Source: URNF01 sp045594105
Lineage (GTDB): Bacteria; Bacillota; Clostridia; Oscillospirales; Acutalibacteraceae
Direction of reading: 5' to 3'
Assembly: GCA_045594105.1 (NCBI GenBank)
Contig: JAZNXY010000084.1
Coordinates: 1 to 11,089, forward strand
DNA length: 11,089 nt
Part shown: piece by piece, positions 5,510 to 11,089 of the stretch
Position numbering within the stretch: the stretch's first letter is position 1
Layout: each line of letters opens with the position of its first letter
Translations under genes and position numbers: made by a program
Notes under the pieces: model-generated
Told to the model about the DNA's origin: nothing
Seen by the model: only the letters and a program-made list of their open reading frames with translations
The model's database searches: none

Positions 5510-6517
5510 GTGGCTGTACGTGAACTGTATGAGCAGTTAGAAAAGGAAATGCTGGCACCGAATGCGGCATTTTCTGCGGATGCGAAACGGGATAGAGAAG
5601 AAACCCCTTGTTTATACCGTACGGCATTCCAACGTGATAGAGACAGGATTGTACACTCGAAATCTTTCCGTCGTTTAAAGCATAAAACGCAGGTGTTTTT
5701 ATCTCCCGAAGGAGACCATTATCGCACCCGTTTGACTCACACTCTGGAGGTCTCGCAGATTGCGCGTACCATTGCTCGCGCGTTGCGTCTCAACGAAGAC
5801 CTTACCGAAGCGATTTCCCTGGGACATGACTTGGGACATACGCCCTTCGGACATGCGGGTGAGCGTGCACTCAATGCACTGATGGCAGAGGAAGGCGGTT
5901 TTCGCCACTATGACCAGAGCGTGCGTATCGTCGAGATGCTTGAGCGAGATGGGGTAGGCCTGAATCTTACCACTGCGGTACGTGACGGTATTGCACGACA
6001 TACCGTAGATCCGTGGGCGGCGACCCTGGAAGGCCGTATTGTACGCTTTGCGGATAGGGTTGCGTATGTCAATCACGATATGGACGATGCGATTCGTGCA
6101 GGTGTTTTGAAAGAAGAGGACGTACCTCAGGATGTACGTGCGTTTTTGGGGGAGACCCGTGGCGAGCGAATTGATACGTTGATTACCGCTATTATCAATA
6201 ACAGCGGTGACGACATTCGTATGGATGAGGAAACGTGGCGGTATTTTGACCGCTTACACGCATTTTTACATAGTGACCTTTACCGTGATTCTGCGGCGAA
6301 GGTGGAAGAGAAAAAGGTGGATGCTTTAATTTCTCAGATGTTTGAATATTTCATAGAGCATCCCGATAAATTGCCGGCTGAATATCTGCCCACCTTGGAA
6401 AAGGAAGGTAAAAAGACGGCCATTTGTGATTATATTGCGAGTATGACCGATAACTATGCGTTAGAGGTATATCACGATTTGTTTATCCCTCGTCGTTGGT
6501 CGGTACATATTGAGTAA
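5510..6517 (+). CDS. dgt: Deoxyguanosinetriphosphate triphosphohydrolase-like protein (HD domain)
   Basis: A 335-residue HD-superfamily enzyme of the dGTPase-like family, which hydrolyses dNTPs to the deoxynucleoside and triphosphate. Metal-binding residues are all present: H77 (TRLTHTLEV), H106-D107 (GHDLGHTPFGHAGE) and D182 (RFADRVAYVNHD). The segment SKSFRRLKHKTQVF (50-63) is typical of the family. Length fits the shorter Gram-positive type rather than the about 500-residue E. coli Dgt, so substrate preference among dNTPs and allosteric behaviour are inferred. The GTG start at 5510 follows AAGGAGGG (5495-5502) by seven bases. dnaG begins 35 bases downstream and rpoD after that, an order common in Clostridia that couples nucleotide-pool control, primer synthesis and the main sigma factor in one probable operon. 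No convincing promoter was found in 5420-5509. Confidence 0.95.
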   Translation: MAVRELYEQLEKEMLAPNAAFSADAKRDREETPCLYRTAFQRDRDRIVHSKSFRRLKHKTQVFLSPEGDHYRTRLTHTLEVSQIARTIARALRLNEDLTEAISLGHDLGHTPFGHAGERALNALMAEEGGFRHYDQSVRIVEMLERDGVGLNLTTAVRDGIARHTVDPWAATLEGRIVRFADRVAYVNHDMDDAIRAGVLKEEDVPQDVRAFLGETRGERIDTLITAIINNSGDDIRMDEETWRYFDRLHAFLHSDLYRDSAAKVEEKKVDALISQMFEYFIEHPDKLPAEYLPTLEKEGKKTAICDYIASMTDNYALEVYHDLFIPRRWSVHIE

Positions 6518-6552
6518 ACCGAAGTAATTTTGAGAAAGGAGACGACTGTAAT

Positions 6553-8316
6553 ATGGCATTACCTGAAAGTTTTATCCGTGAACTTATATCCCGCAACGAC
6601 ATCGAAAGCGTCGCCTCCTCGTATGTTAATTTTAAGAGGCGTGGCAAAAACCTTGTGGGACTTTGTCCGTTTCACGGTGAGAAAACGCCCTCCTTTAACC
6701 TGTATCCCGAGACCGAGTCGTTTTACTGCTTTGGTTGCGGTGCAGGCGGTGACGTTATCACCTTTATCAAGAGAATTGAGAACCTGGATTACATAGATGC
6801 GGTCAAGTTTTTGGCGAACCGCAGCGGTATGCAGATGCCCGAAGATACCCGGGATGATCGCACCTCGCATCTGCGTATGCGTGTTTTGGAAGCAAATCGA
6901 GAGGCGGCAAAGTTTTTCCATGCACAGCTGTCTGCACCGGCAGGGCGTATTGCACTGGACTATTACCGTAAACGTGGGTATACCGATGCCACCATTCGTC
7001 ATTTCGGTCTCGGTTATGCTCCGAACGAATGGGATGCGTTGGGTAAACACCTGCGTAGCAAGGGCTTTAAGGATGAGGAATTACAAGCCGCATTCTTGAC
7101 CAGACGTGGTAAAAACGGCGGTAGCTATGATTTGTTCCGCAACCGTGTGATGATTCCCATTATTGATATTCGTGGCGCCGTGGTGGGCTTCGGTGGTCGT
7201 GTGCTGGACGATAGCAAGCCGAAATACATCAATACCGAGAATACGTTGGCATATAGTAAGAGTAATAACCTTTTTGCACTTAATTTTGCAAAATCCGCAG
7301 GCAGAGAATTGATTCTTTGTGAAGGATATATGGATGTTATTGCGATGCATCAGGCGGGTTTTACAAACGCAGTGGCGGCTCTCGGTACGGCGTTTCCGCA
7401 GGAACAGGTGCGACTGATTACTCGCTACGCCGATAAGGTGAATCTGATTTTCGATGCGGATGAAGCAGGCCAAAAGGCGACAAAACGTGCGTTGGAGGCA
7501 CTCCGTTCGACCGGTATAGACATTAAGGTGATTTCCATACCCGACGGTAAGGACCCCGATGAGTACATTCGTAAGAACGGCGCTTCTAAGTTTCGACTGT
7601 TGATGGAACGGTCGTCCAATGCGATGGAGTATCGTTTGATGACATTAGCGAGCGGATATGATTTGTCGACAGATAGCGGCAAAGTGCGTTTCTTGGGTGA
7701 GGCGGCGGTGTTGCTGGCAAACTGTGGACAGGTGGAACGTGATGTGTATGCAGGACGACTGTCTAAAGAGCTTGGCGTGTCCAAAGAGGCAATTTTACAA
7801 CAAATAAAAGGCGTGTCACGCAAGAGAGAACGTGCCGAGGAAAAGCAGGAGCTTTCCCGTGCCATGAAGCAGGATCTGGCGGCTTTGCGCAAGGTGAATC
7901 CCGATGCGGAAAAGTTCCCTCGTGCCGCACAGGCGGAGGAGGCGCTGATCGGCGCGCTGATATTACACCCCGATTTTATCCCGAAGTCGTTGTCCGCATT
8001 GCCGGCAGAAAAAATGGTAACGGCGTTTAACACACGTGTATATCAATATCTCGCAAACCGCAAAGCAACCGGTTTACTGATAGAATTGCCGTTCTTTTCA
8101 GCAGATTTTGAGGATGCAGAGATGGCATATATTACACGGGCAGTGGAAACCGCTAACAAAAGTGCGTTTACGTGGGAAGATTTACAGCGATATATTGCTA
8201 TTATATTGGAAGAAAGCTCTTTACGGGGACTTGGTGACCCGAAATCGCTGGGAAATGCCGAGATTGAAGATATTTTGGCAGTAATGCGTGAAAGAAAGAA
8301 TAAACACAATCAATAA
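6553..8316 (+). CDS. dnaG: DNA primase DnaG
   Basis: A 587-residue primase that makes RNA primers at the replication fork and binds the replicative helicase. The N-terminal zinc finger uses C38, H41, C59 and C62 (LCPFH ... FYCFGC). The catalytic core contains the Toprim fold, with the CEGYMD motif at about 256-261 (E257, D261) and the FDADEAG motif at about 300-306 (D301, D303), which together bind the catalytic metals. A charged linker (about 415-455) leads to the C-terminal helicase-binding domain, starting with the AEEALIGALILHPDF block near 461. Length matches the family and no key residue is missing. The ATG at 6553 is preceded by AAAGGAG (6535-6541) at a spacing of 11. It lies 35 bases after dgt and 29 before rpoD with no terminator between, so the three are probably co-transcribed. 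Confidence 0.98.
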   Translation: MALPESFIRELISRNDIESVASSYVNFKRRGKNLVGLCPFHGEKTPSFNLYPETESFYCFGCGAGGDVITFIKRIENLDYIDAVKFLANRSGMQMPEDTRDDRTSHLRMRVLEANREAAKFFHAQLSAPAGRIALDYYRKRGYTDATIRHFGLGYAPNEWDALGKHLRSKGFKDEELQAAFLTRRGKNGGSYDLFRNRVMIPIIDIRGAVVGFGGRVLDDSKPKYINTENTLAYSKSNNLFALNFAKSAGRELILCEGYMDVIAMHQAGFTNAVAALGTAFPQEQVRLITRYADKVNLIFDADEAGQKATKRALEALRSTGIDIKVISIPDGKDPDEYIRKNGASKFRLLMERSSNAMEYRLMTLASGYDLSTDSGKVRFLGEAAVLLANCGQVERDVYAGRLSKELGVSKEAILQQIKGVSRKRERAEEKQELSRAMKQDLAALRKVNPDAEKFPRAAQAEEALIGALILHPDFIPKSLSALPAEKMVTAFNTRVYQYLANRKATGLLIELPFFSADFEDAEMAYITRAVETANKSAFTWEDLQRYIAIILEESSLRGLGDPKSLGNAEIEDILAVMRERKNKHNQ

Positions 8317-8345
8317 ATGAAAAAGTAGGATGTGGAGGAATTATT

Positions 8346-9542
8346 ATGGCTAAGAAAAAGAGCGATTCTGCCGCAGAAGAGATGCAGCAGACCGAAACTG
8401 TGGAAGCCCCTGAGGAAGCAGTGGTAGCCGAAGAGGCACATGCGGCAGGTAAAAAGGATAAGAAACAACAAAAGATTCGTGATTTGATTGAACTGGGCAA
8501 AGCAAAGGGTAAACTCACCAACCACGAGATCATGGATGCAATGGAAGAGATTGACTTTGATCCCGACCAGATGGAAAAGCTGTACGAAATGTTGGAAAGC
8601 CACAATATTGAGATTATCGACGATTTCGACGACAGCTCTTTGGATGACTTGACCTTTGCTACCAATAATGACGGCGACGATGACGGCGAAGGCGAAAGTA
8701 CGGCAGAGTCGGTAGCAATCGATGATCCTGTCAAGGTGTATCTGAAAGAAATCGGCCGTGTACCGCTGCTCACTTCCGAAGAGGAAATTGACCTTGCTAT
8801 GCGTATTATGGAAGGTGACGAAGCCGCAAAACGCCGTTTATCCGAAGCAAACCTGCGTCTTGTTGTCAGCATCGCCAAACGCTACGTCGGACGTGGTATG
8901 CAGTTTTTGGATTTGATTCAGGAAGGTAACCTTGGCCTTATCAAAGCGGTAGAAAAGTTTGACTACACCAAGGGCTTTAAGTTCTCCACCTATGCAACCT
9001 GGTGGATTCGTCAGGCGATCACCCGTGCGATTGCCGATCAGGCACGTACCATCCGTATTCCTGTGCATATGGTAGAAACCATCAATAAGGTGAAAAAGGT
9101 TTCCAGCCAGCTGCTGCATAAGAACGGTCACGAACCGTCTGCAGACGAGATTGCAGCTGAACTGGAGATGCCTGTAGAAAAGGTGCGTGAGATTATGCGT
9201 GTCGCACAGGAACCGGTTTCGCTGGAAACACCTATCGGTGAGGAAGAGGATAGTCATTTAGGTGATTTTATCCCCGATGATGAAGCACCTGCACCTGCTG
9301 ATGCGGCCTCCCACACCTTGCTGAAAGAACAGTTGGGCGAAGTACTGTCCACCTTGACTCCCAGAGAAGAAAAGGTGCTGCGTTTGCGTTTTGGTTTGGA
9401 AGACGGCAGACCGCGCACTTTGGAAGAGGTGGGTAAAGAGTTTGACGTTACCCGTGAACGTATTCGTCAGATTGAAGCAAAAGCACTCCGCAAGCTGCGC
9501 CACCCGAGCCGCAGCAAAAAACTCCGTGATTTCCTTGATTGA
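8346..9542 (+). CDS. rpoD: RNA polymerase primary sigma factor RpoD (SigA)
   Basis: A 398-residue housekeeping sigma-70, which directs RNA polymerase to -35/-10 promoters of the type seen throughout this window. After a lysine- and glutamate-rich N-terminal tail it has region 1.1 (about 41-93), an acidic linker with a run of Asp and Gly (about 108-117), region 1.2 (126-160), region 2 (163-240, including the LDLIQEGNLGLIKAVEKFDY core-binding and FSTYATWWIRQAI melting helices), region 3 (about 245-320) and region 4 (333-398), whose helix-turn-helix EEVGKEFDVTRERIRQIEAKAL reads the -35 box. The long non-conserved insert of proteobacterial RpoD is absent, as expected for Bacillota. GGAGG (8334-8338) lies seven bases before the ATG. 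It is last in the dgt-dnaG-rpoD group and is followed by a strong terminator. Confidence 0.98.
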   Translation: MAKKKSDSAAEEMQQTETVEAPEEAVVAEEAHAAGKKDKKQQKIRDLIELGKAKGKLTNHEIMDAMEEIDFDPDQMEKLYEMLESHNIEIIDDFDDSSLDDLTFATNNDGDDDGEGESTAESVAIDDPVKVYLKEIGRVPLLTSEEEIDLAMRIMEGDEAAKRRLSEANLRLVVSIAKRYVGRGMQFLDLIQEGNLGLIKAVEKFDYTKGFKFSTYATWWIRQAITRAIADQARTIRIPVHMVETINKVKKVSSQLLHKNGHEPSADEIAAELEMPVEKVREIMRVAQEPVSLETPIGEEEDSHLGDFIPDDEAPAPADAASHTLLKEQLGEVLSTLTPREEKVLRLRFGLEDGRPRTLEEVGKEFDVTRERIRQIEAKALRKLRHPSRSKKLRDFLD

Positions 9543-9549
9543 TATGTGT

Positions 9550-9592
9550 AAAAAGGACACCCGATGCATCTTGCATCGGGTGTCCTTTTTTT
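9550..9592. terminator. Strong terminator of rpoD, probably also of livF
   Basis: A perfect 14-bp stem (9555-9568 with 9572-9585) over a TCT loop is followed by seven T (9586-9592) and preceded by five A (9550-9554). It starts eight bases after the rpoD stop. The A-run gives five U on the minus strand, so it could also stop leftward transcripts from livF, which ends at 9702. Confidence 0.93.
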
Positions 9593-9631
9593 GTTGTTTG
9601 TGTTAGTTACAATAGTCTGCTGTTCACGTGG

Positions 9632-9655
9632 CACATATCGCGTTAGCGATATGTG
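9632..9655. repeat. Perfect 10-bp inverted repeat between convergent genes
   Basis: CACATATCGC (9632-9641) pairs with GCGATATGTG (9646-9655) over a GTTA loop. It lies 47 bases past the livF stop in its direction of transcription. No T-run follows on either strand, so it is not a classical terminator; it resembles REP-like or mRNA 3'-end stabilising elements. Confidence 0.55.
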
Positions 9656-9701
9656 AGGAGCGGGCAAGCAAGACCATGTTTCGCAGAGATTATGAGCCCG
9701 T

Positions 9702-10412
9702 TCAGCCGCCGAGGTATGCCTTTTTAACCTCGTCGCTTTGTGCGAGCTCGGCACCTGTGCCCGAAAGGGCAATGCGGCCGTTTTCAAGCACGTATGCGCG
9801 GTCGGAAATCGCTAACGACTTACCGGCATTCTGTTCTACGAGAAGAATGGTGGTGCCGTTTTTCTGGAAGTTCTTGATAATATCAAAAACCTGGTCAACC
9901 AGCAGGGGAGAAAGACCCATGGAAGGTTCGTCCAGCATCAACAGCTCGGGGTGACTCATCATGGCACGACCCATAGCGAGCATCTGCTGTTCACCACCCG
10001 AAAGGGTGCCTGCGATCTGGGATTTACGTTCGCCCAGACGCGGGAACCATTCGTAAATCTCTTCAACGTCCTCTTTGATTTTTGCTTTACTCTTTTCGGT
10101 GTAAGCGCCCATCAGCAGATTTTCGTATACGGTCAATTCCTGAAATACTCTGCGACCTTCGGGCACCTGCGTCATACCGAGATGCACGATTTTATGGCAG
10201 GGCATTCTGGTGATGTCCACACCGTTGTAGGTGGCGGTGCCCGACGTAGAGGGGATAAGACCCATAATGCTCTGCATAGTGGTGGTTTTCCCGGCACCGT
10301 TGGCACCGATAAGGGTCACGATTTCGCCTTTGTTCACTTCGAAACTGATACCCTTAAGGGCTTGAATAACACCGTAGAAAACGGTTAAATCTTTTACTTC
10401 TAATAATGCCAT
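9702..10412 (-). CDS. livF: Branched-chain amino acid ABC transporter ATP-binding protein LivF
   Basis: A 236-residue ATPase, one of the two nucleotide-binding subunits of the LivFGHMJ-type (HAAT) importer on the cytoplasmic face of the membrane. Visible motifs are Walker A GANGAGKT (36-43), Q-loop Q82 (MTQVPEGR), signature LSGGEQQ (137-143), Walker B LLMLDEP (157-163, catalytic E162), and LLVEQN (190-195) where most ABC ATPases have a switch histidine; glutamine there is normal for LivF. The C-terminus AYLGG is typical. The start is the ATG at 10412: GGAGG of the upstream gene's end lies nine bases before it, but only three before the ATG at 10418, which overlaps the livG stop and would add two residues. 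The substrate may be a branched-chain amino acid or a related HAAT ligand such as urea or another amino acid; permease and binding-protein genes lie beyond the window. Confidence 0.95.
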   Translation of the reverse strand: MALLEVKDLTVFYGVIQALKGISFEVNKGEIVTLIGANGAGKTTTMQSIMGLIPSTSGTATYNGVDITRMPCHKIVHLGMTQVPEGRRVFQELTVYENLLMGAYTEKSKAKIKEDVEEIYEWFPRLGERKSQIAGTLSGGEQQMLAMGRAMMSHPELLMLDEPSMGLSPLLVDQVFDIIKNFQKNGTTILLVEQNAGKSLAISDRAYVLENGRIALSGTGAELAQSDEVKKAYLGG

Positions 10413-10417
10413 AACCA

Positions 10418-10904
10418 TTAACCTCCGATGTATGCTTTGATGACCTCGGGGTCATTGAGCGCTTCTTTTGTATCGCCCTGTGCCAAAACAGTACCGAAGT
10501 TGAGAACGGTGATTTCATCACAGAGACCGGATACAAATTTCATATCGTGTTCAATGAGCAGGATGGTCATATCGAAATTGTCGCGGATATGCCGGATGAT
10601 ATTCATGAGATCCTCGGTTTCGTGCGGATTCATACCGGCGGCGGGCTCGTCTAACAACAACAGCTTCGGGTTGGTGGCAAGCGCACGTGCAATCTCGAGC
10701 TTTCTTTGCTTTCCGTAAGGAAGATTGCAGGCGAGGTTGTTTCTTTCATCCTCAAGCCCGAATATAGCAAGTAACTCCTTGGCGCGCTCACGCATTTTTC
10801 TTTCGCTTTCAAAGTGTCCGGGAAGCCTCAGCATACTCGTAAACGGGTTACACTTATACTCAGGCTGGTTGTGAAGGCCTACCATTACGTTGCGAATAAC
10901 GCTC
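10418..10904 (-). CDS. livG: Branched-chain amino acid ABC transporter ATP-binding protein LivG, 5' part missing
   Basis: The C-terminal 161 residues of the second HAAT ATPase are genuine, beginning SVIRNVMVGLHNQ and ending AYIGG. Present are the LivG-type signature LPYGKQRKLEIARAL, Walker B LLLLDEPAAGMNP and the switch histidine in LLIEHDMKF. Walker A and about 95 N-terminal residues, compared with the usual length near 255, are absent because genomic sequence stops at 10904. The reading frame continues to an ATG at 10939, but those first 12 residues (MAHRTTWLRSDL) are encoded by library adapter, not by the organism. This is therefore an assembly truncation, not a pseudogene. The stop overlaps the first possible livF ATG by one base, so the pair is translationally coupled. 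Confidence 0.93.
10804..10904. repeat. 101-base segment duplicated at the window end, genomic copy
   Basis: This stretch inside livG is identical, base for base, to 10989-11089. It runs continuously into the rest of livG on its left, so it is the authentic copy, and it abuts the adapter on its right. Confidence 0.95.
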
Positions 10905-10988
10905 AAGTCGGATCGTAGCCATGTCGTTCTGTGAGCCAAGGAGTTGCAACCTAGAGTTGTCTTCCTAAGACCGCTTGGCCTCCGACTT
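10905..10988. other. Sequencing library adapter (BGI/MGI DNBSEQ type) left in the contig
   Basis: The 84 bases match, from memory, the two DNBSEQ adapter arms in their library arrangement. Bases 10905-10946 are the 42-base arm beginning AAGTCGGATCGTAGCC. Bases 10957-10988 are the reverse complement of the 32-base arm beginning AAGTCGGAGGCCAAGCGG. The ten bases between them, CAACCTAGAG (10947-10956), have the length and place of the sample index. The lengths add up exactly (42+10+32). It interrupts livG and is not biological. Confidence 0.96.
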
Positions 10989-11089
10989 CGCTTTCAAAGT
11001 GTCCGGGAAGCCTCAGCATACTCGTAAACGGGTTACACTTATACTCAGGCTGGTTGTGAAGGCCTACCATTACGTTGCGAATAACGCTC
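10989..11089. repeat. Artefactual second copy of 10804-10904
   Basis: This is an exact 101-base repeat of 10804-10904, joined to the end of the adapter. The same short insert lies on both sides of one adapter, as expected when a circularised library molecule with a 101-base insert is copied as a concatemer and read across. It should not be annotated as coding. Confidence 0.93.

Noticed and set aside
8201..8878. Serine-rich 225-codon minus-strand frame opposite the dnaG end and rpoD start
   Set aside because: Serine runs arise from the complement of the acidic, Asp/Glu-rich rpoD N-terminus; no ribosome binding site or homology is apparent.
10905..11089. Direct-repeat-flanked 84-bp unit as a mobile element or integration site
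   Set aside because: The 84 bases are explained fully by adapter arms plus a 10-base index, and the flanking repeat is one library insert seen twice.

Overview
The window looks like the end of a contig from an uncultured Clostridia-type bacterium (Bacillota), probably an Oscillospirales-like gut lineage. The evidence is: Gram-positive-length RpoD without the large proteobacterial insert, strong GGAGG ribosome binding sites, a subgroup Ic aspartate aminotransferase, the dgt-dnaG-rpoD gene order, and a two-hairpin dispersed repeat of the kind common in gut Clostridia. The lineage call is inference.

Positions 1-386 hold no protein gene. They contain short hairpin repeats, an exact 18-bp copy of the 3' end of the neighbouring tRNA, a near-consensus plus-strand promoter, about 220 bp of strongly self-complementary sequence and a two-way terminator. 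This is the one stretch that might encode something undescribed: a structured RNA or a small tRNA-targeting repeat element. Next is a minus-strand tRNA-Val(GAC) with encoded CCA and its own consensus promoter.

Positions 642-9542 carry housekeeping genes on the plus strand, mostly with readable promoters and terminators. They are a PLP aminotransferase; secD-secF (4-bp overlap; accessory motor of the Sec translocon); rpmE (zinc-type ribosomal protein L31); a YigZ/IMPACT-family protein; and then dgt, dnaG and rpoD with short gaps, a nucleotide-pool, primase and sigma-factor cluster. A strong, probably two-way, terminator closes rpoD.

Positions 9702-10904 carry livG (partial) and livF on the minus strand, the two ATPases of a branched-chain amino-acid-type (HAAT) ABC importer, converging on rpoD.

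The last 185 bases (10905-11089) are not genomic. Positions 10905-10988 match, from memory, the BGI/MGI (DNBSEQ) library adapter pair with a 10-base index between the two arms. Positions 10989-11089 are an exact second copy of 10804-10904. This is an insert-adapter-insert artefact from a circular library molecule. Any livG model running past 10904 has an adapter-encoded N-terminus. Apart from the 1-386 region, I see no novel biological system here.
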